From positions 1-49,394 of the forward strand of contig BLLV01000173.1 in the NCBI GenBank assembly GCA_011959205.1: 49,394 bases of DNA, read 5' to 3'. This stretch comes from Bacteroidaceae bacterium. GTDB lineage: Bacteria > Bacteroidota > Bacteroidia > Bacteroidales > Bacteroidaceae. The notes under the pieces were generated by a model. The model was not told the DNA's origin and did not search any database. It worked only from the letters and a program-made list of their open reading frames with translations. Made by a program: the position numbers and the translations under genes. Below, one piece after another: positions 24,998 through 33,966 of this stretch. Position 1 is the first letter of the stretch, and the number at the start of each line of letters is the position of its first letter.

Positions 24998-26596
24998 TCA
25001 CTTCTTAAATTGAGCCGCTGCTTCTTCAACAGGTAGTCCTGACTTATAGTTCTCGATGTATGTGTTGAATCCGGCTACATCTTCGGCTGTTGGAGATACT
25101 TCGATACCGGCATCACCGGTAAATACTTTTTCTTCCAGGAAATCGGTCAGGGATTGTTTTTTCTCATTGTAGACAAGGTAAGAACCTAGCAAAGCGATTC
25201 CCCAGGCACCGCCTTCACCGGCAGTCTCCATTACGGAAATAGGGGAGTTTATAGCTGCTGCAAGTATTCTTTGGCCTACACCTTTGGTCTTGAATAATCC
25301 ACCGTGTCCTGTGATTCTGTCGACTTTGATTTTTTCTTCATTGAACAGAATATCATTGCCGATTTTAAGGACTCCGACTGAAGCGTATAAATGGGTGCGC
25401 ATGAAGTTGGCGAGGTTGAACTTGTCGTTTGCCGAACGTACAAACAGCGGTCTGCCGTCAGCAAGTCCTGTCACGGGTTCACCTGAAATGTAATTGTATG
25501 AAATGAGGCCACCGCAGTCCGCGTCACCGGTAAGGGCATGGTTATAGAGTTTTCCATACAGTTCATTCATATCTACAGGGATGCCCAGCAGTTCCTGATA
25601 TTCTTTGAACAGATTGATCCAGGCGTTGAGGTCGGAGGTACAGTTGTTGCAATGCACCATGGCTACCAGGCTTCCGTCGGGGGTAGTAACCATGTCAATC
25701 ATTTCGTAGGGTTTGGACAATTCTTTTTCCAATACAATCATAGAGAATGAGGAGGTACCTGCTGATACATTTCCGGTACGCTGCTTGACGGCGTTGGTTG
25801 CTACCATGCCGGTTCCGGCATCTCCCTCCGGAGGGCAGACAGGCACTCCTGCTTTCAAATGGCCTGACACGTCCAGTTTTCCGGCACCTTCCGGCGTGAG
25901 GAAACCTGCGTTTTTACCGGCGGCCAAGACTTTGGGCAGGATATCTGTCAGTTTCCAGTCATATCCTTTAGGGGCTATTAACTTGTCAAACTTGGCTATC
26001 ATTTCAGCGGAGTAATCCTTGGTAGCCGGATCTATGGGAAGCATACCTGATGCGTCACCTATGCCCAGTACTTTCTGACCTGTAATCTGCCAGTGAATGA
26101 AACCGGCAAGGGTGGTCAGATAGTCAATGTCACTTACGTGTTTTTCATTGTCCAGAATGGCCTGATATAAATGGGAAATGCTCCATCTCAAAGGAATGTT
26201 ATATACAAACAATTCGGATAAGGCGGCGGCTGCCGGACCGGTGTTGGTATTTCTCCATGTACGGAAAGGTACTAGGATTTCTTCTTTTTTATTGAATGCC
26301 ATGTAACCGTGCATCATGGCGCTGATACCGATTGCGGCCAGACTTTCTATCTCTGTATCATATAATTCTTTTACGTTGGAACGAAGATCTGCGTAGCAGT
26401 CTTGCAAACCATGCCAGATCGCTTCTATACTGTAAGTCCATAATCCGTCCACCAATTGGTTTTCCCAACTGTGGCTTCCTTGGGCGATAGGCTTGTTTTC
26501 CTGGTCAATCAAAACAGCTTTGATTCGTGTTGAACCGAATTCTATACCCAAGATGGCCTTTCCTGCTTCGATGGTTGATTTTGCATCTGATTTCAT
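24998..26596 (-). CDS. araB: FGGY-family carbohydrate kinase, probable L-ribulokinase
   Basis: This 532-aa kinase has the FGGY N-terminal ATP/sugar domain (ILGIEFGSTRIKAVLIDQ, AIGISAMMHGYMAF) and C-terminal domain (RQTG-like KQRTGNVSAGTSS, DRITGHGGLFKTKGVGQRIL). By length and motifs it resembles xylulokinases, yet it lies in the arabinose operon after araA and araD. In Bacteroides thetaiotaomicron the kinase in the same gene order has been assigned to L-ribulose. It should make L-ribulose 5-phosphate from L-ribulose. It is separated from araA by 103 nt holding a terminator-like hairpin, so it may be expressed at a lower level than the upstream genes. D-xylulose activity remains possible. Confidence 0.88.
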   Translation of the reverse strand: MKSDAKSTIEAGKAILGIEFGSTRIKAVLIDQENKPIAQGSHSWENQLVDGLWTYSIEAIWHGLQDCYADLRSNVKELYDTEIESLAAIGISAMMHGYMAFNKKEEILVPFRTWRNTNTGPAAAALSELFVYNIPLRWSISHLYQAILDNEKHVSDIDYLTTLAGFIHWQITGQKVLGIGDASGMLPIDPATKDYSAEMIAKFDKLIAPKGYDWKLTDILPKVLAAGKNAGFLTPEGAGKLDVSGHLKAGVPVCPPEGDAGTGMVATNAVKQRTGNVSAGTSSFSMIVLEKELSKPYEMIDMVTTPDGSLVAMVHCNNCTSDLNAWINLFKEYQELLGIPVDMNELYGKLYNHALTGDADCGGLISYNYISGEPVTGLADGRPLFVRSANDKFNLANFMRTHLYASVGVLKIGNDILFNEEKIKVDRITGHGGLFKTKGVGQRILAAAINSPISVMETAGEGGAWGIALLGSYLVYNEKKQSLTDFLEEKVFTGDAGIEVSPTAEDVAGFNTYIENYKSGLPVEEAAAQFKK

Positions 26597-26636
26597 ATTA
26601 AAAACCTATAATTTAAGGTACAACAATAATGATGGT

Positions 26637-26684
26637 AAAAAAAGTCGGGATGTGCCAAAAAACTTATTAGTCCTGACACATCCC
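26637..26684 (-). terminator. Terminator-like hairpin between araA and araB (possible attenuator)
   Basis: On the minus strand GGGATGTG (26684-26677) pairs with CACATCCC (26654-26647) across a 22-nt loop, then GAC and a run of seven T follow. It sits 16 nt after the araA stop and inside what should be one operon. Confidence 0.6.
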
Positions 26685-26699
26685 CTCTTTATGGATGAA

Positions 26700-28229
26700 T
26701 TAGCACAGTGCTTTGTTCAGCATGTAATAGACTTCGTTCATGCGAAGCTCTTTCTTGAAATTACTGATAGTCGTATCTTTGTCAATACGGATCATTTCGA
26801 TACCTGCAATTTCAGCATAGTCTTCCCAATATTCTGCTGTCAGATCGTATGAGAAGCAAGAATGGTGTGTGCCACCTGCCAAAATCCATGCGCCTGCACC
26901 TACTTCGAAATTAGGCATTGGAATCCAAAGAGCGGAAGCAACCGGCAATTTAGGCAACGGTTTCGGCTCGATACATTCTACATCGTTCACAATCAGACGG
27001 AAACGATTACCCAGATCGACTACAGTGGCGGTGCAGCCTGAACCTACCTTGGATGTGAATACAAGACGGGCTGTCTGGCTTTTACGAATACCTATGCCCA
27101 GGAAATGTACTTCCAAACGTGGCTTGGAAGCAGCGATAAGCGGACAAACTTCCAGCATGTGTGATTGCAGGATAGCGCTGTTTGCACCGTCGAAGTTCAA
27201 GGTGTAGTCTTCCAGGAAAGAACAACCTTTGGAAAGTCCTTGGTTCATTACCCATACGGTACGGTATAGAGCTGCCGATTTCCAGTCGCCTTCGGCACCG
27301 AATCCATAGCCTTCAGCCATCAGACGCTGGGAGGCCAGTCCCGGAATCTGATCGAAGTAGCTGCCGTCAGTCTGGCCCAGGTCGTCAAAATTGGTCGTGA
27401 ATCCTTTGGCACCTTTGGCTTTGAGGATAGCGCGGAGAGCCAATTCGGCTTTTGCAGCGTTCCATACTTTCTGATAAGCTTCGGTTGATTTGTCTTCCAA
27501 TGAAGCATCGTGGTCGTATTCATTGAAGTAAGTTGATACAAGTGCCTCTACATCTGCGTCCTTGATATCTTTATGGTATTCCATCAGTTCGCTTGCCGGA
27601 CAGTAATCTACGTGATAGCCCATGCGTTGTTCTGCTTCCACTTTGTCACCGTCAGTTACAGCTACGTTGTTCATCTGGTCACCGAAGCGGATGATCAACA
27701 TATCCTGAGAATCTGCCCATCCTGCGCAGACACGCATCCAAACGGCGATCTTGTGCTGGGTATCTTCCTCTTTCCAGTAGCCTACCACTACTTTGCGGCG
27801 GATGCGCATACGGGTGCAGATATGTCCGAATTCACGGTCGCCATGGGCGGATTGATTCAGATTCATGAAGTCCATATCCATGGTATCCCAGGGAATTTCT
27901 TTGTTGAACTGAGTGTGCAGGTGTAACAGCGGTTTCTTTAACTGCTGCAGACCGTGAATCCACATCTTGGCAGGTGAGAAAGTGTGCATCCAAGTGATGA
28001 CACCGATACATTTCTCATCATTATTGGCTGCTTTGAACACTGTTTCCACTTCTTTAGAAGAATTGGCTGTTCCTTTATATACTACTTTTACAGGAAGTTT
28101 TCCTGATTCGTTCAGTCCGTTTACCATTTCGTTGGAGTGGGCATCTACTGCTACTACAGCGTCACCTCCGTACAGAAGCTGTGCTCCTGTTACAAACCAT
28201 ACTTCATACTGATCAAATGCTTTTTCCAT
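26700..28229 (-). CDS. araA: L-arabinose isomerase
   Basis: This 509-aa enzyme converts L-arabinose to L-ribulose with a Mn ion. The whole length aligns with the AraA pattern: N-terminal EVWFVTGAQLLYG, the middle region WMHTFSPAKMWIHGLQQLKK with HLHTQFN, and the metal/catalytic glutamate region GYGFGAEGDWKSAAL. The C-terminal histidine region is GGTHHSCFSYDL. It lies 30 nt after araD and is the central gene of the arabinose operon. Confidence 0.98.
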   Translation of the reverse strand: MEKAFDQYEVWFVTGAQLLYGGDAVVAVDAHSNEMVNGLNESGKLPVKVVYKGTANSSKEVETVFKAANNDEKCIGVITWMHTFSPAKMWIHGLQQLKKPLLHLHTQFNKEIPWDTMDMDFMNLNQSAHGDREFGHICTRMRIRRKVVVGYWKEEDTQHKIAVWMRVCAGWADSQDMLIIRFGDQMNNVAVTDGDKVEAEQRMGYHVDYCPASELMEYHKDIKDADVEALVSTYFNEYDHDASLEDKSTEAYQKVWNAAKAELALRAILKAKGAKGFTTNFDDLGQTDGSYFDQIPGLASQRLMAEGYGFGAEGDWKSAALYRTVWVMNQGLSKGCSFLEDYTLNFDGANSAILQSHMLEVCPLIAASKPRLEVHFLGIGIRKSQTARLVFTSKVGSGCTATVVDLGNRFRLIVNDVECIEPKPLPKLPVASALWIPMPNFEVGAGAWILAGGTHHSCFSYDLTAEYWEDYAEIAGIEMIRIDKDTTISNFKKELRMNEVYYMLNKALC

Positions 28230-28259
28230 GATTTTTTTATTTAAAGGGTTTTGTTTTTA

Positions 28260-28946
28260 TTATTTCTGTCCATAATAAGCATTGGGACCGTGTTTGCGGC
28301 TGAAATGCTTTTCTATCAATAGCGGGTTCATTGTCAAATGAGGGTTGGCGGCAAAAGCGATACTTGCCATTTTGGCTACCTGTTCCATCACTACGGCATT
28401 GTGTACGGCGTCATTGGCATCTTTTCCCCATGCGAAAGGGCCATGGTTTTTCACTAGTACTCCCGGAGTGTGTACCGGATTCAATCCTTCGAAGCGTTTG
28501 ACGATCACATTGCCTGTTTCCAGTTCGTAGGCGCCTTTTACTTCCTCTTCTGTCATATCGGCGGTACAAGGTATGGCGTCATGGAAATAATCGGCATGAG
28601 TTGTTCCGATATTGGGAATGTCCAGCCCGGCTTGTGCCCAGGCGGTGGCATAAGTGGAGTGGGTGTGTACCACCCCGCCTATTTCAGGAAATGCTTTATA
28701 TAGAACTACATGGGTAGGGGTGTCTGACGAGGGGCGAAGGGAACCTTCTACCACGTTGCCGTTCAGATCTACTACCACCATGTCTTCGGCTTTCATATCA
28801 TCGTATGATACGCCACTGGGTTTGATCACTACCAGACCTGTTTTACGGTCGATGGCAGAAACATTTCCCCATGTAAAAATAACTAGTCCGTGTTTTACCA
28901 AATCCAGATTGGCACGGAATACTTTTTCTTTTAATTCTTCTAACAT
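28260..28946 (-). CDS. araD: L-ribulose-5-phosphate 4-epimerase
   Basis: This 228-aa class II aldolase-fold epimerase converts L-ribulose 5-phosphate to D-xylulose 5-phosphate. Visible motifs are [11 protein letters not shown], the phosphate-binding [10 protein letters not shown], and zinc histidines in [14 protein letters not shown], with the following IGTTHADYF. It lies between the AraR regulator gene (47 nt away) and araA. Confidence 0.97.
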   Translation of the reverse strand: MLEELKEKVFRANLDLVKHGLVIFTWGNVSAIDRKTGLVVIKPSGVSYDDMKAEDMVVVDLNGNVVEGSLRPSSDTPTHVVLYKAFPEIGGVVHTHSTYATAWAQAGLDIPNIGTTHADYFHDAIPCTADMTEEEVKGAYELETGNVIVKRFEGLNPVHTPGVLVKNHGPFAWGKDANDAVHNAVVMEQVAKMASIAFAANPHLTMNPLLIEKHFSRKHGPNAYYGQK

Positions 28947-28993
28947 AATGAATAATTAAGCAATGTGGCAAATTAGCAACATTGACACCTTTT

Positions 28994-29671
28994 TTAAAGT
29001 TTGAATTTCGGATCCTTTTTGTAGGCCTTATCGTTAAATTTATAAAGATAAGCACCTCGCCGGGAGCCTGATTTATCTATTAAATCTGTTTTTTCTATGA
29101 AATCCATTTCGGCTACCCGTTTGCGGAAATTCCGTTTGTCCATCGGTTCGCCATAGATTGCTTCATACAGATTTTGCAGCTGGGTCAGAGTGAACAATTC
29201 GGGCAACAAGTTAAAACCGATGGGATTATATGACGCTTTGTGCTTCATCAGCTCACGTGCTTTAGAAATCATGATCGGGTGGTCGAATATGAGTTGTGGC
29301 AATTCGTCTATTTTTGTCCAATAGGCATTGTGCTGTTGCACGAGTCCTCTGTCATATTCATTTACATTGACCAAAGCGTAGTAGGCTACTGATATCACTC
29401 GTTCTCCCGGATCACGTTCCAGGTCTCCGAAGGTACCGACTTGTTCCATATATACATTTTCAAGTCCGGTCAGTTCAGACAAAACTCGTTTCGCAGCAGC
29501 ATCTACACTTTCGTCCTCTTGTACGAATCCTCCCATCAAAGACCATTTTCCCATGGCCGGCTCAAAATTTCGTTTTAGCAGAAGCAGCTTTAGTTCTCCT
29601 TCGTCAAAACCGAAAATGATACAGTCCACAGATACATAGAATTTAGGATTTATGTTATAATAGGTGGTCAT
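28994..29671 (-). CDS. araR: Nudix-type transcriptional regulator of arabinose use (AraR)
   Basis: This 225-aa protein joins an N-terminal Nudix-fold domain (about 10-145) to a C-terminal winged-helix domain (about 150-225, FTLTQLQNLYEAIYGEPMDK and RNFRKRVAEMDFIEKTDLID). The Nudix box is degenerate: Gly48, Glu54, Arg62 and Glu66 remain, but Glu63 is Val and Glu67 is Leu. Hydrolysis is therefore unlikely and the domain probably senses a ligand. Nudix regulators of this kind at ara loci in Bacteroides have been described as AraR repressors released by L-arabinose. It lies inside the operon it should control, between the symporter gene and araD. Candidate operators are at 32582-32693. Confidence 0.9.
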   Translation of the reverse strand: MTTYYNINPKFYVSVDCIIFGFDEGELKLLLLKRNFEPAMGKWSLMGGFVQEDESVDAAAKRVLSELTGLENVYMEQVGTFGDLERDPGERVISVAYYALVNVNEYDRGLVQQHNAYWTKIDELPQLIFDHPIMISKARELMKHKASYNPIGFNLLPELFTLTQLQNLYEAIYGEPMDKRNFRKRVAEMDFIEKTDLIDKSGSRRGAYLYKFNDKAYKKDPKFKL

Positions 29672-29701
29672 TTGAGTTGGTTTTTAGATTGAGTTGTTTT
29701 T

Positions 29702-31390
29702 TTACCAGAAGTACCAGTAGAATGCCGCTGTTATACCCAGGATGATAACCGAGTGAATAATATCCCAATGATCCCAGCTTGCACGTGTGGCGGCTTTTTG
29801 TTCCGGAGTTGAGGTGCCGAAAACCAATCCTTGGATCTTTTCAGCAGAAGGAGCTTCTGTTGAAAGGCTGACTAAAATGACGACAATCATACAGAAAAGG
29901 AACATCCATCCGCAGAAGAACAGCCAGTTCATATCGTAGAACAGGTATTTGAAAATACTGTCGCTGGCATCTGTCACATTGCTATAATAAACTTTGGCAC
30001 CCAGACGGGTCAGACCGATAATCATACCTGATAACAATCCCCACATACCCCCTTGGGAAGAAGTACGTTTCCAGCAGATACCCAGTAAGAAAGCTGCCGC
30101 AATACCCGGAGCCAATACAGACTGAACATCTTGCAGATAAGTATAAAGTACATCACCTACAGAACGCATGATAGGAATCCACAGAATACCTAGAATAACA
30201 ATTACAACGGTAGCCATCTGACCGATAAGAACCAGTTTCTTTTCAGAAGTCTGAGGCTTGAATCTCTTGTAGAAGTCGATGGTGAACAGCATTGCTGAAG
30301 AGTTGAATAAAGAAGCCAATGAACTCATCAAGGCAGCAAGGATACCACATACCACCAATCCTTTCATTCCGGCAGGCAGCAATTTAGCCACCAAAGTTGG
30401 GAATGCGGCATCGGCATTGGGATTTCCGTTAGCAAGCATCGGCAAGAAACCACCGTCACCTATATATTTCTGATGCAATGCGAAAGCAATCATACCCGGA
30501 ATCAGGAACAAGAATACAGGAAGCAATTTCAAATAGGCACCAAAAATAGTACCACGGCGTGCTTCTTTTTCATTCTTACCGGATAATACACGTTGCACAA
30601 TGAACTGGTCGGTACACCAGTACCAGAAACCAATGATAGAAGAACCAATCAGAGCACCCAGCCAAGGGAAATTCGGGTCGGCATTGCTACGAATAAGGTT
30701 CGTCATTGAATCACCGTAATCATTCACTGTGACAGCGCCACAAATTCGGATCATTTCATCCCAGCCACCCAGTTCTTTGAAACCAAGTACCAGAATCACT
30801 AATGAGCCCAACAGCAGGATAGGAGTTTGCAAAACAGAAGTATAAAGTACTGATTTCATACCTCCGAAGATGGTATAAAGGGCAGTCAGCAGTACCAGCC
30901 CGATAGCTGCGATCCAGAAGAAATCAATTCCCCAAAGTTCCTTGATACCGAATACCTGCTGGAATACCAGACCGCCTGCATATACAGTTACGGCAACTTT
31001 AGTCAATACATAGCTGACCAATGAAATGATGGACAGAATGGTACGTGACTGAGGGTTGTAGCGACGTTCCAGAAATTCCGGCATCGTATAAACCATGCTT
31101 CGTGTATAGAAAGGTACAAAGACCCAACCAAGTATCAAAATCATCCATCCCTGGATTTCCCAGTGTGCCATGGCCATACCGCTTGAAGCACCGGCTCCTG
31201 CCAGGCCGATCAAGTGTTCCGAGCCAATGTTTGATGCGAAAATAGATGCACCGATAGCAATCCATGTAGCATCTCTACCTCCTAAAAAGTAGTCTGCTGA
31301 GTCATTTTGTTTCTGGCTTACTACCCAGATGATAATTCCTATTAATGCCAGGAAAAAAGCGGCAATAACAATCCAATCTAGTGTTCCCAC
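29702..31390 (-). CDS. Sodium/solute symporter (SSS family), probable L-arabinose transporter
   Basis: This 562-aa inner-membrane protein has the SSS pattern with about 14 hydrophobic segments. Family motifs include DYFLGGRDATWIAIGASIFA, SNIGSEHLIGLAGAGASSGM, and the central TSQGG-like cytoplasmic loops, with the sodium-site region near GAVTVNDYG. SGLT-like sodium/galactoside symporters are the closest family. Placement between a galM lipoprotein gene and araR supports L-arabinose as substrate, by sodium-coupled uptake. It starts 26 nt after the galM gene. Confidence 0.93.
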   Translation of the reverse strand: MGTLDWIVIAAFFLALIGIIIWVVSQKQNDSADYFLGGRDATWIAIGASIFASNIGSEHLIGLAGAGASSGMAMAHWEIQGWMILILGWVFVPFYTRSMVYTMPEFLERRYNPQSRTILSIISLVSYVLTKVAVTVYAGGLVFQQVFGIKELWGIDFFWIAAIGLVLLTALYTIFGGMKSVLYTSVLQTPILLLGSLVILVLGFKELGGWDEMIRICGAVTVNDYGDSMTNLIRSNADPNFPWLGALIGSSIIGFWYWCTDQFIVQRVLSGKNEKEARRGTIFGAYLKLLPVFLFLIPGMIAFALHQKYIGDGGFLPMLANGNPNADAAFPTLVAKLLPAGMKGLVVCGILAALMSSLASLFNSSAMLFTIDFYKRFKPQTSEKKLVLIGQMATVVIVILGILWIPIMRSVGDVLYTYLQDVQSVLAPGIAAAFLLGICWKRTSSQGGMWGLLSGMIIGLTRLGAKVYYSNVTDASDSIFKYLFYDMNWLFFCGWMFLFCMIVVILVSLSTEAPSAEKIQGLVFGTSTPEQKAATRASWDHWDIIHSVIILGITAAFYWYFW

Positions 31391-31416
31391 GTTTTTAAAT
31401 ATTTTAAGTTTAACAA

Positions 31417-32571
31417 TTATTTCTCTATACCAAATTTAAAGATGCATTGGCTGCGATAGGTTTGTCCCGGTTCCAGAATGACAGAGGGCCATTGTGCTTT
31501 GTTGGGACTGTCCGGATAATGCTGTGTTTCCAGGCAGACAGATGCGCGTTGCGGATAAGTAATTCCTTTTTTCCCTTTTACGGTTCCGTCCAGGAAATTG
31601 CCTGTATAAACCTGTATTCCCGGTTCGTTGGTATATACTTCCAAAGTGATGCCGCTGGCAGGACTGGTCAGTTTGGCTGCCAGCTGGTTGATGTCGCCTT
31701 TCGTGTTAAGTACCCAGTTGTGGTCGAAACCGTTACCAAATTTCACTTGTTCGTTTTCAAAGTCAGTCACATCGGGGGCGATGGTTTTGGGAGTGTTGAA
31801 GTCAAATGGAGTTTTTGCTACCGCTGTCATTTCTCCGGTAGTCATGAATGTGCTGTCAACCGGAGTGATGCTATCGGCATTTACATACAGAATATGGTCA
31901 GTGGCCGGATTGGCAGGATTTCCACTCAAGTTGAAGTAAGAGTGGTTGGTCATATTGATCACCGTCTTTTTGTCAGTTGTCGCTTCATAGTTTATGTTGA
32001 TGGCATTGTCACCACTCAGTGCGTAGGTAACGGTAGCGGTGACATTCCCCGGAAAGTTTGCGTCTCCATCCGGTGACTTCATGGTCAGGGTCATGGTACT
32101 GTCGTTTAACTGGTTTGCTTCGTACACTTGGTATTGCCATCCTTCGGGGCCTCCATGCAGACAGTGGCCGAAATTATTTTGAGGAAGCTGGATGGTTTCT
32201 CCGTCTATTACTATGATTCCTTTATTAATACGGTTGGCATAGCGTCCGATAGAAGCGCCAAAGTCGCTGGGGATGTTTTGGTAATCAGCAATGCTGTCGA
32301 AACCCAGCACTACGTCTTTCATCTCTCCGTTTTTATCGGGAACCAGGATCGACACAATACGTCCGCCGAAGTTGGTTACACACACTTCCATTCCGGCGGT
32401 ATTTTTCAGCGTGTACAGCTTGACAGGTTTTGTACCGTCCACCATGGTTTCATAATTAGTGGGATTCAATCCGGACTTTGTAAGTGTCTCTTGTGATTGT
32501 TTGGGAGCGCAAGCACTAAACAAGGTCAGTGCGATACCGGTTCCCAAAAAGGTTTTCTTCATGCTTTTCAT
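31417..32571 (-). CDS. galM: Aldose 1-epimerase, predicted lipoprotein
   Basis: This 384-aa mutarotase has an N-terminal signal with lipobox FSAC (Cys21), so it should work outside the cytoplasm. The epimerase domain contains GRYANRINKG, the substrate histidine stretch CLHGGPEGWQYQVY, NMTNHSYFNLSG (catalytic His of the family) and the catalytic glutamate region RASVCLETQHYPDSPN. It interconverts alpha and beta sugar forms. It opens the arabinose operon, so the periplasmic form of L-arabinose is a likely substrate. A second, cytoplasmic copy lies at 35354-36448. Confidence 0.94.
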   Translation of the reverse strand: MKSMKKTFLGTGIALTLFSACAPKQSQETLTKSGLNPTNYETMVDGTKPVKLYTLKNTAGMEVCVTNFGGRIVSILVPDKNGEMKDVVLGFDSIADYQNIPSDFGASIGRYANRINKGIIVIDGETIQLPQNNFGHCLHGGPEGWQYQVYEANQLNDSTMTLTMKSPDGDANFPGNVTATVTYALSGDNAININYEATTDKKTVINMTNHSYFNLSGNPANPATDHILYVNADSITPVDSTFMTTGEMTAVAKTPFDFNTPKTIAPDVTDFENEQVKFGNGFDHNWVLNTKGDINQLAAKLTSPASGITLEVYTNEPGIQVYTGNFLDGTVKGKKGITYPQRASVCLETQHYPDSPNKAQWPSVILEPGQTYRSQCIFKFGIEK

Positions 32572-32581
32572 GATATAAAAG

Positions 32582-32693
32582 TACTAATTAGTAATAGGAT
32601 ATATGATTTGGGTGTAAAAGTAACACTATTACTAATACGTTGGATATGAAAAGAGTATGTTATGTAACATAAAAGTGTAGAAAATACACTTTT
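32582..32693. promoter_or_regulatory. Operator-like palindromes upstream of the arabinose operon
   Basis: Three separate palindromic elements lie between the galK terminator and the start of the operon. TACTAATTAGTA is perfect at 32582-32593. TTATGT-A-ACATAA is at 32660-32672. AAAAGTGT (32671-32678) pairs with ACACTTTT (32686-32693). A further TACTAAT half-site is near 32630-32636. A plausible -7 box on the minus strand is TACTTTTA (32622-32615), one base from consensus. These are the natural candidates for AraR and catabolite-control sites; the assignment is inference. Confidence 0.6.
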
Positions 32694-32706
32694 GTAGTAT
32701 AAGGAA

Positions 32707-32739
32707 GAAAAAAACCGCCCTGAACTCAGAGCGGTTTTT
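32707..32739 (-). terminator. Strong intrinsic terminator after galK
   Basis: On the minus strand AAAAACCGC-T-CTGA pairs with TCAG-G-GCGG and then TTTTTTT follows. It lies 28 nt past the galK stop and separates the galactose operon from the arabinose operon. Confidence 0.9.
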
Positions 32740-32766
32740 ATATACAGATGAATTTGAGATACCTTT

Positions 32767-33921
32767 TTATACCAGTTTGCGAGAACCGTCACTGATGACT
32801 ACATCATAGACCTTCGGACTTCTGCCAAATTTTTCTTTGAATCTTTCTTTGGCAGTAGTGATGAATGTTTCGTATAGTTCGTTTTTAACCAAGTTGATTG
32901 TACATCCGCCGAAACCTCCGCCCATGACGCGTGAGCCGGTAACACCACAGTCAAATGCAACATCATTCAAGAAGTCAAGTTCTTCGCAACTTACTTCATA
33001 CAATTTGCTCATGCCATAATGAGTTTCATACATCTTTTGACCTACAGTTTCGTAGTCACCTCTTTCCAAAGCATCGCAAACATCGAGTACGCGCTGAATT
33101 TCTTCAATAACATATTCTGCACGCATGTAGTCTTCTTCACTGATGTCAGCTTTTGCCTCCTGCAACATTTCCATCGTGCAGTCACGTAAGAATTCCACAT
33201 GGGGATGTTTTTTCTGAATGGCAGCTACAGCAGCTTCACAGCTTTGGCGACGTTTATTATAAGCAGAAGAAGCCAATTCGTGTTTAACTACCGAGTCAAC
33301 CAATACCAATCGGTAACCTTCCGGTTTGAACGGGAAGTATTGATATTCCAAAGAACGACAATCCAGACGGATCAAACTGCCTTCTTTTCCGAATACAGAA
33401 GCAAATTGGTCCATGATACCGCAATTTACACCACAGTAATTATGTTCTGTTGCCTGACCCACTTTAGCCAATTCGAATTTATCTATTTTGTTGTCACCGA
33501 AAAGTTCGTTGATAGCGAAAGCATACGTACTTTCCAATGCAGCCGATGAAGACATACCCGCACCCAGAGGCACATCACCTGCAAAAGCAGTGTCGAAACC
33601 TTTTACGTCTACACCGCGTTTGATCATTTCACGGCAAACACCGAAAATATATCTTGCCCAGCTGGCTTTGGGGGCATCCTCTTCGTTCAAACCGAATTCT
33701 ACGTAGTCTTTCAAATCTATAGAATAGGCACGTACCTTATCTGTACCGTTTGGTTTGATTTCTGCAATCATACCTTTATCTACTGCTCCGGGGAATACGA
33801 AACCACCGTTATAGTCGGTGTGTTCTCCAATAAGGTTAATACGTCCGGGGGATGCATATACTGAACCTGTTGTACCATCAAAATGCTTGATGAAGCGACT
33901 TCTTACGTATTCTATGTCCAT
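32767..33921 (-). CDS. galK: Galactokinase
   Basis: This 384-aa GHMP kinase phosphorylates galactose to galactose 1-phosphate. The galactokinase signature GRINLIGEHTDYNGGFVFP lies near residue 27. The ATP-binding GHMP motif PLGAGMSSSAALE is near 116, and the C-terminal motif RVMGGGFGGCTINLV follows. It lies 45 nt after the sugar MFS gene and ends the galactose operon; galE and galT are not in this window. Confidence 0.97.
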   Translation of the reverse strand: MDIEYVRSRFIKHFDGTTGSVYASPGRINLIGEHTDYNGGFVFPGAVDKGMIAEIKPNGTDKVRAYSIDLKDYVEFGLNEEDAPKASWARYIFGVCREMIKRGVDVKGFDTAFAGDVPLGAGMSSSAALESTYAFAINELFGDNKIDKFELAKVGQATEHNYCGVNCGIMDQFASVFGKEGSLIRLDCRSLEYQYFPFKPEGYRLVLVDSVVKHELASSAYNKRRQSCEAAVAAIQKKHPHVEFLRDCTMEMLQEAKADISEEDYMRAEYVIEEIQRVLDVCDALERGDYETVGQKMYETHYGMSKLYEVSCEELDFLNDVAFDCGVTGSRVMGGGFGGCTINLVKNELYETFITTAKERFKEKFGRSPKVYDVVISDGSRKLV

Positions 33922-33966
33922 GATATTAATAGTTTAAAGTTAATACTATATATAATGTTTATATGA

